Shown here: in pieces, positions 25,401 to 36,826 of the stretch
How positions within the stretch are numbered: position 1 is the first letter of the stretch
Layout of the letters: the number at the start of each line of letters is the position of its first letter
Assembly (NCBI GenBank): GCA_947247005.1
Contig: OX365953.1
Coordinates: forward strand, 25,480,784-25,544,783
Source of the DNA: Spisula solida
Lineage: Eukaryota > Mollusca > Bivalvia > Venerida > Mactridae
DNA: 64,000 nucleotides
Direction: 5' to 3'
The notes under the pieces: generated by a model
What the model was told of the DNA's origin: nothing
What the model saw: the letters and a program-made list of their open reading frames with translations, nothing else
Database searches by the model: none
Position numbers and translations under genes: made by a program

Positions 25401-28400
25401 ACTGGCTCTCGCAATATAAACACATAAATGACGTCACTGAAATATTTACTGTGGTTAAGAGCTATAAAAGTGACAATACAGCCCATTTGAAGACTAGGTT
25501 CATAAAATTGCTCAGATATTTCTTCTATCCTATTTCAAGCGATATTATTTTTGCATGGTTAATGTATCAGTCGTCTTGCACAAGCTTTTTATCGAACAAA
25601 AAACGAGACGATAAATACACAACTATAAAAAACTGCAAAAAGCTGTCGCAGAATGATGTTCTTTCTATTTTATAAATGCGGTAAAATGCTGTTGTTTTCT
25701 GGTATTTAGTATTTTTTATGATATATTATAGTCGGATTGCACAAAACCAACGGATAGCAGAGTTAGACATATAAATAGGTGACATATTTTTATGAACTGT
25801 TGTAATCACAGTATCGGGTGTTAACCTGACAGAAAGAAGCAGACAATATTTAAACTTGCTCCGGCAGTATATTTTGTAAACAAATCAGATTTTCCAAAAA
25901 TAAATATGGGTCATGTTTGTTGATGTTTTCAACACGTTCATGGTAAATATTAATCCTGATTAATCTGTTAAGGTACATGTACTAGTATTTGGTATTATTT
26001 TCATGGTATGTCTTGTTATGAGCGTAAATATAAGAAAACCGATATGAAAGCATCAAATAATTATCTTATTGACGGAAACATACTTTCTTATTTTAACGCG
26101 TAGGTAGGGACTTTTAACTCACGTACTGTTTGTATTCCAGAGCTATACACGGAGCTTTCACGAATGCGATTACTGCCTGACCATAATCTCATTTCATAGA
26201 CCATAGAATCATACATAGACCATATACCTTAAGAGTTGTAATATAGACACTCATTCAGGTATAAACTGTAACATATTTTTAGTCAAAATTATCATATTTC
26301 GACGTTTCGGCTTCAAGCCGTTTTCTAGAATAAATTTTATCAATTATTTTCATATATACCATATAATCATAAAGTTATCACATAGACCATAGTATCGCAG
26401 AGTTATCATAAAGACCATAGAATCATAGAGTTATCATATAGACAATAGAATCATATACTTAGAATCATAAAGTTATCATATAGACCATAGTATCATAGTG
26501 TTATTATATAGACTATAGTATCATAGATTTATCATATAGACCATATCATCATAGAGTTATCATGTAGACCATAGCATCACATAATTATCATATAGACCAT
26601 GGCATCACAGAGTTATCATATAGACCATAGTATCGCAGAGTTATCATATAGACCATAGTATCGGTGAGTTATCATATAGACCATAGAATCATAGAGTTAT
26701 CATATAGACCATGGTATGGCAGAGTTATCACTGTATCGACTACAAGAAATATGTATTGAAACATAACCTATGTAACAAACATTTGAGAGAGGTTTAAGTT
26801 GTATCGATGTAATCTACTATAACCGGGAAAAGGACTACAGAGAGCGGTAATATAGATGTCTATCTTATATTGCTGGAATATAGTCTGACCTTAACGAAAA
26901 CGTCGATAATACGTTATTTGCATAATTGGCTAACACAAAATTACAACAGGGAACTAGCGTTCATGTCTTTATTAGTTCTAGACCTTTCAAGAAAGCCATT
27001 AGTTTTCTCTGACCTAAAATTACAAGTTCATTATGTTTTGAAAATTAATTTCTTAAGAAAAACCGGAAATATTAAAAATGAAATGAACAAACATACAAAT
27101 ACACGTGCATACAAATTTGCGCCGACATAGAACTATACGAGGGGTTATCCAAAATTACGTTGACGTTTGCTGATATAAAAACGTTAGATTTAAAGTTATA
27201 AATATGTTAATCCTGTAGCATTGATTCTTGTACACAAGTACACTAAATATCATGACTACGAAAACGATGTTACTGCGGTGTATGAAGGTATACGGTTATC
27301 AGTCGCCCGAGCAGATCATATATGACGTAGAACACCAACTTAAGGTCTAGATCATTTCATAAAGCTCTTATACGCTTTCAATCATTGTATTCACATCGTT
27401 TATTTTATTGATATCTAATCGTCCGTTCAATATGTAATAAGCTGTACCATAGCACTGCACGATGATAACTTTTCACTAATATCACGGAGGGTTGATTCTG
27501 ATCAACATTAGCACCGGGCGATAAATTCAACGGTCGGTTTTCCACCTCTACCTTCATCACATGCTGTCACATTATCCTAACATGCTTTAAAACGTTTATA
27601 CCATTAAAACAATTGACCACAATACACTAGATTTCGAACTTGATTGTCGAGCATTTGTTTTGTGTTCATCGTACGTCATTTCTAGCTACGTAATTGATTG
27701 AACAACAAATGAAATAACATGACGTCATATTTTACATAAAATATAATATGACAACAGAAACTCATATATTCATAAAATGACGTCGCTTTTAATCTAACCT
27801 AAAATAAACCTTTTCAAAACAAAAATACACGTAATATTGTATACTAGGTACCCCTCGCACATGTATGATAAAAAAGAAATTTAGATATTAAGTGCATAAA
27901 GCAGCCTGATTAAGCTAGACATTGATTTTTGTAATGCCAAGCTTTCAATGCTTCTCAAAATAATGTTAAACGTGTTTATAAAATAGATGTATTCATATTT
28001 CATATTTCTGAAATTATCTATGTTATTATCAGTATGTTAATATTGATTATGAGTTGAAGTAACGTTTGACAAAACTGATTAATTATATATACTGTACCTG
28101 ATGAAATTTGTAAGTATCTTGTAGCTAGCACCAAGGTTTTGTCCCAGCCCGTACGTACACACATAGTTGCTAGGGAACACAAGGCGCCGAAACATGTAAA
28201 CAAAGATCCACCGCCATACAACAGACATGCAGCCTGCCATATTGTACACGGTATATTACCGAACCCAAATCGACCGCCGTAAAATCCACAAGTTCTTTCA
28301 CTCTCCGTCGTGCCATGACTGCCCACACAGAATGCGTATATTCCAAACGCATTGATGAAATTTGGATGTACCACCCATTCCGGTTGAAGGAAACAGAAGG

Positions 28401-28500
28401 AACAGGTCACTGATACTAGAATGGATAATAATATCCAGATATATTGTACATAATTCATTCTGTCACCTAGATCACGTGTTTCCGTGCTATACCTCTCCAT
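19208..28500 (-). CDS. LHFPL-family tetraspan membrane protein (two coding exons)
   Basis: The CDS joins 28500-28098 and 19437-19208 on the minus strand: 633 bases, 210 residues. The start ATG has G at -3 and +4, and an in-frame TAA lies 36-60 bases upstream. Exon 1 ends ...tcatcag|gtacag and exon 2 begins after ...tatttcag, joining in phase 1 through a Val codon at residue 135. Four hydrophobic helices are visible at about 20-38, 88-113, 125-145 and 174-195, with two outer loops. Family marks are L-Q-P-E-W after helix 1, G-I-Y-A-F-C in loop 1, I-P-C-T-I-W-Q-A-A entering helix 2, and in loop 2 Y-C-G-D followed by G-S-C-H-I-G-W. Length fits the family (about 200-230). In animals LHFPL proteins are plasma-membrane accessory subunits, for example of hair-cell transduction channels and GABA-A receptors; the role here is not known. 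The closest paralogue cannot be chosen: loop 1 looks LHFPL2-like, loop 2 LHFPL3/4/5-like. Confidence 0.9.
19438..20888. other. LHFPL intron, 3' part, with a possible retroelement tail
   Basis: Intronic by the gene model. A segment ending 'aattgaattgaattg' (about 20108-20127), preceded by 'caatagtgccgattggctaa', looks like the 3' tail of a non-LTR retroelement or SINE. No enzyme remains. Nothing else recognised. Confidence 0.4.
20889..21787 (+). pseudogene. mariner-type transposon remnant (copy 2), 899 bp
   Basis: Inverted ends 'cgaggattgttcaaata' and, inverted on the right, 'cgagggttgtttaaattga' are flanked by TA at 20887-20888 and 21788-21789. The plus strand carries broken transposase sequence: near 21170 M-T-M-N-E-T-W-V-H, where the first catalytic Asp is Asn, and near 21525 S-I-V-P-C-D-L-H-L-F-P-R-L, which keeps the third catalytic Asp. 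Stops and frameshifts occur throughout. It is shorter than a full mariner, so it is internally deleted. It lies in the LHFPL intron, with transposase sense opposite to the gene. Confidence 0.85.
21788..23213. other. LHFPL intron, unassigned
   Basis: Two overlapping opposite frames at 22442-22684 show no family resemblance. No repeats recognised. Confidence 0.45.
23214..23600. repeat. 115-bp direct duplication flanking a MITE
   Basis: The block 'ttcaactaattgaaaagtta' through 'cggaatgtga' (23214-23330) is repeated at 23488-23600 ('ttcaactaattgaaaagtta' through 'cggaatatga') with substitutions. The MITE at 23326-23483 lies between them. The arrangement suggests either a tandem duplication that included the MITE or capture between repeats. 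Confidence 0.8.
23326..23483. mobile_element. 158-bp MITE, 'cagtaaagttc' ends (copy 2)
   Basis: The right end 'ttattagcggaactttactg' is followed by TA and matches copy 1 at 18131-18280. The left end, 'aagttctgcttataagacca', is diverged. Internally 'gtggtcttaatagcgaatcg' and 'gtcttattagcggacc' repeat the terminal motif, so the element carries two extra end-like copies on its left side. Confidence 0.65.
24003..24125 (+). mobile_element. tRNA-derived SINE fragment
   Basis: Contains an A-box-like 'tagcctagtggtagagcg' and a B-box-like 'tgttcgatctc' at tRNA spacing, then a unique tail with a 'tataccaatg' / 'actggtatat' dyad. No full cloverleaf forms, so it is not a tRNA gene. It lies in the LHFPL intron, opposite to the gene. 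Confidence 0.6.
24312..24700. repeat. 44-bp minisatellite, about 8 copies
   Basis: Unit: 'acagacaaatgtcttgacgc' then 'agtattcgaggtcagaaag' then 'aagag'. Central copies are nearly identical; the copies at both edges are diverged ('gcttgacacagtgtcgatta', 'acacgtgtcttgtcacagca'). Each unit contains 'gacaaatgtc', a near-palindrome. It is inside the LHFPL intron. Confidence 0.95.
24701..26200. other. LHFPL intron, unassigned, with one 120-codon frame
   Basis: A plus-strand frame at 25313-25675 (120 codons) is the longest non-repetitive frame on this strand of the intron. It shows no domain I recognise, and its base use matches its surroundings. I treat it as chance. Confidence 0.4.
26345..26725. 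repeat. 28-bp minisatellite, about 12 copies
   Basis: Unit 'agttatcatatagaccatag' plus 'tatcatag' or 'tatcgcag', with degenerate earlier copies from about 26195 ('atagaccatagaatcataca'). It is inside the LHFPL intron. No coding potential. Confidence 0.9.
27138..27858. mobile_element. Possible mariner-like element, weak ends
   Basis: The left end 'cgaggggttatccaaaatta' follows TA and resembles mariner termini in this window. The right-hand candidate reads, inverted, 'cgaggggtacctagtataca', and only the first 8 to 12 bases agree. The interior has no certain transposase motif. It may be a decayed element or a solo end. Confidence 0.35.
28098..28500 (-). CDS. LHFPL gene, coding exon 1 (residues 1-134)
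   Basis: Carries the N-terminus, helix 1, the first extracellular loop with Cys58 and Cys71, helix 2, the short inner turn and the start of helix 3. Without splicing the frame would run on into 'T-V-Y-I-I-N-Q', which has no family resemblance, so the donor at 28097 is well supported. A second Met at residue 15 is an alternative start, but the first Met has the better context. Confidence 0.88.
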
Positions 28501-31500
28501 CGCCGTTCCATCTCCTCCTGGACTTATAACAACAATTTCACATTAATACAATAACGTGTCACTATTACCTCATAATATACGTTATTAATGATATTCCCAA
28601 TAAATGAGCAAGTAAAAAACACAACAGTATTTACAAAACAGACTGCAGCGGTGATTGCTTTCCTAAGTATTTATTAATCCATGCACTAGAGAGTGAAGTG
28701 TTTGTCTAAGAGAACGATTACCCAGTTGTTGATATGTCGTAATCAGCATTCCATAATTATACGACCTAACAATGATTTTATGTCCCGGTGTCTGTATTGG
28801 TTTTATAATATTCCATCAACTCGTGGCGCTTTAAATAAAACATCACAAAAACACAATAGCAACGTTAACATAATATTCATGTATCCGACACACAGAGCAA
28901 ACAACGGCAGTTTGTGAAACTATCGTTTACCGGTAGAAAATAATAACAAGACAGCATGTTTATCTCTTATATCCACTTACAATATTTGCCAGCACTTTTT
29001 GTTCATCTTATTATATTTTATATAAAGTATTTTATCTCCGTATGTTACATACTCGGTGAATCATTTCTCGCTATGGGACGCTACTATCCTACAGGCAATC
29101 TGATAGCGCAGCCGATATAACCTTCTTCTGATAGAAACCATACTTCAATGTTTGTCAAGCTCCAACAATCTAACAATATCCTCTTGCAGATGTAGAAGAC
29201 CAATATTCTTCTGTTTCCCAATTCTTCAGTTATCTTCCTTCAATCTTGTACCAAGTTCCAATAATGTACTATATCCTTTATAACCTATGATAAATTCATC
29301 GTTTCTATCATATGTTAACCGAGCAATACAGCGTAATGCAGTCAGAATGGGACGGCTTCATTGTAATGTGATGTATTGTGCGACTGTCTTGATGTTTTCC
29401 GCTGGAACATTATTCCATGCTAGCATATTGGATCAAGCAAGATATATGATCAAAAATCGGATATTACAGATAAACCAAAGTACACGATGCAATCATGTCT
29501 ATTGTTTATATCGGCAACTGGCTCTGAAAGCAATAATAAGAAATGTTACAGTACAGTTAAGCCAGACATAGCCTTTCGAACAGTCCGCTTCCGTGGGTAA
29601 TTATCAGAGCTACATAATATATGCAAATAGAAAAAGTTCTTAAGCCAATTAAATATATCTTTCATTTTCACCATTAAATGATACGGCACCAGTCCTAAAA
29701 CTAATCAGCAAAGATGTATGGATTGAAAAGTATCTAAGTAATGGTCTTTGGAATATATTAACATGTAGATGTGCTCGCCATTTATTTCATATATACCAGT
29801 TAGTATTTGATCATTCGACAGCGTATACTTGTTGTTATGTTATTTTATAGATTCCCACAGTATTAACGTTTAGTCCAAATTACAATAAGTGCAATTGATG
29901 TGAAGCTTTATATCATACCATAATATCATATTTACTCCCCTTTTGATAAACTGTCGCCATTACTTAATTTTTTTTCTAACATGTAATGATTTATTATCCG
30001 ATTAACAGTATATTTAGTTTTTCTTAATTACGCTTATAATTAACGTTACCAGGTGAATTATCCAGTAATTTTTGACGATATAATATCTAAACTGTATTCT
30101 TTTTGAACTCAGAATATTGCCAAATGCTTCAGGCTAACGTAACAATATATGTATTTAGAAATCAGTTTGCAACAAGATCTGTCGACTACAGCGTGTATAG
30201 CCTATAAAATACTGGCTACATTCTTAGGTTTGAAGAAAATCATAATTTATATCAGCGTTAAATATCACACATAAAACTCTATAAATCTGTGTTCATAAAT
30301 TGCTTTGGATGATTACATAAACACCACCAGGCCACATTAAACAAGTTAGTCAGATATAACCATAACGTACGAGTCTTGAACATGTATTCTACTTAAATAG
30401 TGTGGTACTATGAAGAATTCTAGAAAACAGCACTTTAATGAAGATATATGACAATGTAAATACATGTACATTTGAAAATAAGCTAAAGTTTGTCATGAAT
30501 GGTTGATGCATAACAAACACGTATGCATATCAAGGGTACAGATGTATTATGGACGAAACCGTGTTTTAAATATATCCCATTCTTTACACGTATGTCATTT
30601 GTTGTGAGAATGTTTCAATATTTTTTCCATAAAAGATGGAATTAACGATGATTGTAAAAAGTCACATATTTTTTAAATAAGCGACTGTGTTTTGATCGAT
30701 ATTGAACAATTGCAAATTTACAACGAAGTATCCAAAATTTCGCTCACCCATTCACATAATATTAAATCCAACAACGTGACTTCTAGAATGTGAACACTGG
30801 TGTGGAACAAGCTACGTAAAGCTTACTTATAAAACATTATATACACTTCACTTATATATTTGATTCAATACAATATGATGAACATCGCATGATGTCTAAA
30901 ACATGCCTTCCTCCGTAGACATCTACCACTCGCAGATATTTAGTCTGATTACACGACGCACATCTTCATTTCCACACAAAGAACACAGATTTAGCCAGAA
31001 AGCGACATGCAATTCTAACGATTATCAAGATTGGTAACAATGCTGATTCGATTCTATCTAAAGTTCGTCTGGGTAAAGTTTCACCTTCGGTGGATCATCT
31101 CAGTTTATACGCAGAGACTCTCGCCAAAATATTATATTTCAATTATTTTCCGCATAGCCAAAGTCTCGATTTCTGCCTTCTGGAATAGCTGGGTTCACAA
31201 TGTATCCCAACATGCAACTGTTGCCAAATTGCTTTCTATTGAAGCGACATGAGCAGTCACTCAAATAAGATTTTCCAATACTTTCTCCGACCATAAAGGT
31301 CTGGACTTCTGACTAAATTTACTTGAAATTTCTAGAGTTGCTCTATGCTTAACACCACGTTGACAGCCAAATAAGCAATTATTGAATCTCTGTCATTGAA
31401 ATAGTTTCCTATAAATCGTCGATTCTAGACGAATGGGGTGATCAGATATCGTGCGGCTATCGTCTGTATTACCGAAATACATTCATTCTAAGAGATTCAA

Positions 31501-32289
31501 GGTAGAAATAAATCATGAGACGATTTAGCATTATTTAAGCAGTTTAGACATGGAAACGTAGTTTTGTTCCTGACAGAATCACATCATATACAAAATGTAG
31601 TTTTTTAGTCTGCAATACTAATGCTTGATAATGATAACTTTTAGAACAACAAGATAACATGCAGGAAACGATAAATACATGTACATGTATAAACGACGTG
31701 CACGATATGTGTTGTAATTCTACATTGCTTTATCATGAAAAGATAGTTACTGCAACAGTCAACAGTCAGCAGGCAGTGGGGGTATTTAGGTAGATTAGAT
31801 TAACCGGTAATAAAGAAAGCAAGCTGAAATCAGACTTTATTCTAACCGCCGTTGTGGACATATGCATGGGCATATTTATATACAATGGACATCAATTAGA
31901 GCAGATAATTGCTGGTTTTCGAACCATATAATATATTATGTTTTAGGAAGCACCAGTCTTTCGGTGTGTAGTGTACATACATTTGATCCCGAAAGACTTT
32001 TTCGGGGATTCCATAGCCAAAGAGTCAAACTTTTCCGACAAATTCGATCCTGTATTTGAACTCGGAAGATGGATATCGTCAAGTCTAATTGATCTCGACA
32101 TTCATTTGTGGAGTACAATAATTATTATTTTAGGTAAGGAAGAATATTAACATATTAAGTGCCTAAATCACTTAGACTAATAAACATACAACGGAATAAA
32201 TTCGATCAGCATCCAAACTGCAGCAAACACATCTTGAACAATACTGGCTGCAGAAAACTATTTGACTTGTATATTATTGGAGATAGCCT
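28501..32289. other. 5' flank of the LHFPL gene, no second gene recognised
   Basis: Should hold the LHFPL promoter and any 5' non-coding exon, but no TATA box or start site can be fixed from sequence alone. Frames of 60-94 codons (for example 29287-29571 and 31031-31252) show no family resemblance. Confidence 0.45.
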
Positions 32290-34560
32290 GCTACTTTACG
32301 GATGTTAAGTCTTTTGTATATAGCGATATACTTTAGAACCAATACAAGTGCATTAGAGATGAGATGTTTATAAAGTTATCTCTTCAATCGCAATTTCATA
32401 ACAGGGATAATAATAGTATTAAACCATTACCGTAGATTTATATTTAATGTTGCCAAAGTGTATGAAGACATTGAGCGTATACAAATACGGAGGTAGAAGG
32501 TTGCATGCTGTTCAAAACACTTTAGCTAAGCAGAGTTTTATCCCCAACCCTCAATGACGTCGCATTGTTTATACCATTGATTGATGTTAAAACCTGTTTC
32601 AATGATTGTAAAAATGACATTAGTCGACAAAATAACAAAGTCTTCGGATATGAGCACTACACATGACTTCTGGAGTACTTGTTTTAGCGAATGCTATGAC
32701 ATTAGACCGCTACTGGCTGCGTCAGTGTCACACTTTACTTTAAACTGTCAGTCTTCATAATAAAAGATTACTACAATCTTCATTGTGATGGATACCATTT
32801 CAGTATTGCGTTAAGCACAGTTGACCAATTTTATTAACAAACGTACGAACGATTTTATAGTAAGACTATTGATAAAACGGGCAAAATATTTTATAGGCTG
32901 TGATTTTCATCCCTACTAACGCTGTGCTGTTGTTTCACACATACAAAATATAGTTGCGTTTGTTGTTATGCTTTACCCACGGACATGCTCATTAAGGTAT
33001 TCACAAATTGGAGATTAATTGAATGAGACTGACACTACCAATAGTGCCATGATTGGAACAATGATGTCACTTGTCACATGGTTATTGAGATTCAATAAAA
33101 ACACACTAAACAAAACATACCACACTTAGCCCGGATTAATTATGCTGTGGAATTAATGTCTAAACCCATCTACAAAGTTACAATTATGACATTTTCTACG
33201 AGGGTTGTTCAAACAGGATTGCAGGTGATGCTAAATAATTATTTTATCAATGGATTTGTACAAAGAGCATTGTATTAGCTTTAAATTTATACCTCACATT
33301 TAATATAACATTAGGTCGATTTACACTGTCTACTTGCGTATACTAATGCTTAAATTCGGTCCCATTTAAGAATCGTTGTTTTCTTAATGCGGGAGCAAAT
33401 ACCACATTTAAATTAATTTGTGTTTTGAAATGGTGTAATGTAAAGTCTTATTCATTAACTACTTGAGCTAGTTTAAGAAATGTAAAAGTGGTGTACTTTT
33501 ATTTGGAAATGAAATGAATAATTTTTGGACATGTCCAAAAATAGTTGAAACCATTTTTTAAATAAAATGTCGACCGTTGCAAATGCAATGACCATAAACA
33601 AGACGTGGATCATTCTTTTACACATGCGACAGATCAATGAACAATAATGGACCAGTAAAGACAGAACAAATGTTTGCATAGCAAAACGCACCATGGGTGC
33701 CAGCCATTTGTATAAAATGGACAATGTGTTTAACAAAGTTTAACGAAGGTAAATTCGTTCAGGAATGGTAGAAATACTCCGACAATTGATGCCCAGCCAC
33801 AGGTTTGAAGGATGGTATGCTGTTGGCAATTAACCGCCACATGCAGCAGCCATTAACGCGACTTTCTGAGAAGCGTAAAGGTTCTTGAGCGTTCCGACCA
33901 TCCCTATTTATAAAGCATTGTCCCTTGTGACCTTTATTTGTTTCCACGACTCTTAAAATGCATTTTCGGAAAAAATATCAGATACGTCAAGGTCTTGGTT
34001 TCACTATTGTCCAGTATTTGCATAATGTACCTAGGAATGATTATAAAATCGCATTTTGAATTGGATTATGAAATTGAAACTTCGCATATATATCGGAAAT
34101 GATTACTGCAAGGGGTCAAGAGCTTGTTTCATTATAATCTATCAAGAATACATTTGTATGGGCTTTGTTGCATCCAATTTGTACACCCCTCGTATCATTA
34201 GTATTTTGTCTCATCCAACGCAGCGGAGATATGAAGCAGTGTATACATGGTGCATCTGATCTGCTGATGATGCACAACATGCAATATACCCGTTTATAAT
34301 CACAAAATATCTGGTCATTAATATATGCGCCACTAACGAGTTCTTAATTACATTTGATATATTCCGGGTTTGTGGAATGATTTATGAGATAGAAACTGTT
34401 CATAAAACACAAGAGTTCCTTTGAAGATATTATACAGTCCATGGAGTGTTTAACGGTCTTTGTTTGCAAATGTATGAAAACATTTAATCAATATCTACTT
34501 AAATAAATACCTGCGTTAACATGTCCGGAATATGATCAACGGTTATTGATTACATTGAAA
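32290..34560. repeat. Decayed unit R0 of the large repeat, split by a mariner
   Basis: 32440-32650 matches 39860-40080 (unit A). 32995-33180 matches 40620-40810, including 'gaatgagactgacactacca'. After a mariner insertion at 33199-34192, homology resumes at 34198 ('tttgtctcatccaacg'), which matches 41180-41530. About 370 bp present in unit A between these points is missing here. A trace of the lectin-like exon survives near 32790 on the minus strand (R-N-T-E-M-V-S-I-T). More diverged from A, B and C than they are from each other. Confidence 0.85.
33199..34192 (+). pseudogene. mariner-type transposon remnant (copy 3), 994 bp
   Basis: Ends 'cgagggttgttcaaacagga' and, inverted, 'cgaggggtgtacaaattgga' are flanked by TA at 33197-33198 and 34193-34194. 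Plus-strand remnants include M-T-I-N-K-T-W-I near 33590, where Asn replaces the first catalytic Asp, and A-K-R-T-M-G-A-S near 33690. Near 33925 lies S-I-V-P-C-D-L-Y-L-F-P-R-L, with the third catalytic Asp. Multiple stops. It interrupts repeat unit R0, so it is younger than that unit. Confidence 0.85.
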
Positions 34561-34700
34561 AAAATAAAAAATGAATATCTCACTCTATGTAGAGAACTAC
34601 AAATATTTAATGACGATGTACTAATCACAAACAGCTTATTGTGTATCTTGGTGTTTTGTTTGATAGAAACGGTTGCTCAGTTCAACATGTAAACAAACAC

Positions 34701-34950
34701 ACGATTGTTGAGACGTTAGGTTGTATAGTTACACCTTAGCACATATGCATACACGGACATCAAACAAACAGCGCATTTGATGTACCAACAACGACTGTTG
34801 AGGCGTTAGGTTGTATAGCTACACCTTAGCACATATGCATACACGGACATCAAACAAACAGCTCATTTGATCTACCAACAACGACTGTTGAGACGTTAGG
34901 TTGTATAGTTACACCTTAACTAAGAGAATACACGGACATCAAACAAACAA
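34701..34950. repeat. 90-bp tandem repeat, about 2.8 copies
   Basis: 'acgactgttgagacgttagg' starts recur at 34701, 34791 and 34881. Each unit contains 'acacggacatcaaacaaaca'. Copies are over 90 percent alike by eye, so this is a recent duplication. Confidence 0.95.
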
Positions 34951-36022
34951 CAAACCGTTCGTATCCGACCATGCTGACCGCTTACCAGTAATACGTTTCT
35001 TATTTCGCAAATGAGGAGCTGTATTCGAAATGAGCCATATTCCGTGTGACAATGCAATTTTATCTCTAAGTTTTAAAGACTGAATAACTTACCTTACTTT
35101 GATGTGCGACATTATCTTATTTTTGCGCCATTTAGCGGCATGCAACTTGAAGCCATTAGCGGTGGTTTGCGACATTTTTTGTAGTAATTCACAGTATAAA
35201 GAGATACGATCTTTTAACCGCATTTCACATTGCCACAGGAATATTATTTGTATCATAATTTAATGTGTCTACACGAGTCTGCATGTGCATATTCACTGGA
35301 TATAAAACGTAATGCTATTGTTGTATTTTTTCTCTTTTATCAATTAAACAATAACAATTTGACAAAGATGAACATAGTTCAAAATAATAACGTAATTATT
35401 GTGATTATTTAGCGATTATATAACAATACCCGGAATTAACTCCCATGTTTTCAGTCACATGTTTAAGTATTTTAGCATACAGAGAACAAGGGAGTGTGCT
35501 GATGATTTGCTGTAAGAAGTGGTTTCTGCTTCTTGAAAATGCTGACACACCAAATAATTCTGATTTATATCTATGAATTGCATATCTTACCCTTTGCTTC
35601 TTATGAATCTTTTTTGTTGATTGTCCTCACCAATATCTTTATTTTTGCTTCTTCGGTGTTTGTTGATGATCATTTTGAACGTTGTCTGATACTCTTTTGT
35701 TTAGTAAACTCACCAATTTCTTCTCTCTTTCAGTTCTTCCATTTTTGACAAGATTTTCATCACCTCTTTGACATTTGTTATCTCATAAATAAACGCCCAG
35801 ACAGCAGCGTCTTTTTTTATTATGTCATTTTGAAGATGAGTCAGCAAGAACAACTGGAAACGACGTAAATTTTAAATGATTACGTCTTTTTCTGTTTCGA
35901 ACCACCAACTGTTAACAAATACCTATGTTAGAAATGGGGATTTTAATTTTCGGACACTCTCTCTAAACAGCAATCACATTTATTAAAAATTAAATGAGTT
36001 ACAAAGGTTTAAGGTTCGCCTA
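34951..36022. other. Unassigned AT-rich stretch
   Basis: Frames at 35230-35412 and 35533-35748 are AT-driven and unrecognised. No repeats. Confidence 0.45.
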
Positions 36023-36826
36023 GGTCCCACATAGTGTCCCCAATGGCCCAAAAGGCTCCCGATGGCTCCCGATGGCTCCCGATGGCTCCCGATGCTCCCG
36101 ATGGTTTTGCAGATCCTGTTCCCGAAGCTCCTAATTGTCATCAGGAGTACATCCCCGAGACAGTGGAACCGATAACCCCCGATAAATATTAACGAATATT
36201 CGGCGATTTAATCCACAGACCGCGAATGTGTCATAATTGCCGAATGTTCACCTATTATTTGAATAACCCCGAAGGTTCCTGACACTTCAATGAAACATCG
36301 CCGATGTGTCGGAGAAGCCTCTGGGATGCCTCGCGCGGAAAAAGTTTTTATCACGAAAGATATCCCCGATCATTCCCCGAGGATCTGGGTGCTTCGGTGA
36401 TACCTCTTCGAGATATTCCCGAGCTTCGAGAATGCCTCCCTGGGATATTCCCGACATGAAATCGCGAGAACATCGGGCAAAATTCAATGCATGCATTGAA
36501 CTTTCCCGATGTACTCGCGTTGTCCCTAACTGTCTCAAGACTTCCCGAAGCTTCCCCGAGAGATCGGGTATCCTCCCTCAGACATCGGGGAACCTCTTGA
36601 TTTCAATCGGCAATACATCCTCGAAGCAGTTTGACCGGCGCATAAAGTCGGGAAAACATCGGGAGTTCTCCCGAACCTCCCCGATTAATCACGACTCCTC
36701 CCGATTTCACAAATTGTCTAATGACTTCCCCGAAGCTTCCCTTATATCGCGAGGACCTTCCGAAGCTCATTGATTTCCATCATGAGTATATCGCCGAGGC
36801 AGAAAATGCTCAGTGGGACCCTGGTT
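36023..36826. repeat. CCCGA/TCGGG-saturated block with inverted ends
   Basis: An 800-bp GC-richer block in which 'cccga' or 'tcggg' occurs dozens of times. It starts with four exact 'gatggctccc' steps (36061-36100) and continues with 'cttcccgaagcttccccgag' and similar dyads. Its ends read 'cctaggtcccac' and, inverted, 'ccagggtcccac', which suggests a foldback-type element. Frames of 155 (plus) and 83 (minus) codons follow from composition and overlap each other; I do not consider them genes. It lies directly upstream of the large repeat array. Confidence 0.75.

Noticed and set aside
25313..25675. 120-codon plus-strand frame as a gene in the LHFPL intron
   Set aside because: No recognisable domain, ordinary AT-rich codon use, no splice or start support. 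Could be revisited with transcripts.
36287..36773. Overlapping 155- and 83-codon frames in the CCCGA block as genes
   Set aside because: Both strands are open over the same bases, composition is driven by one short word, and no domain is visible.
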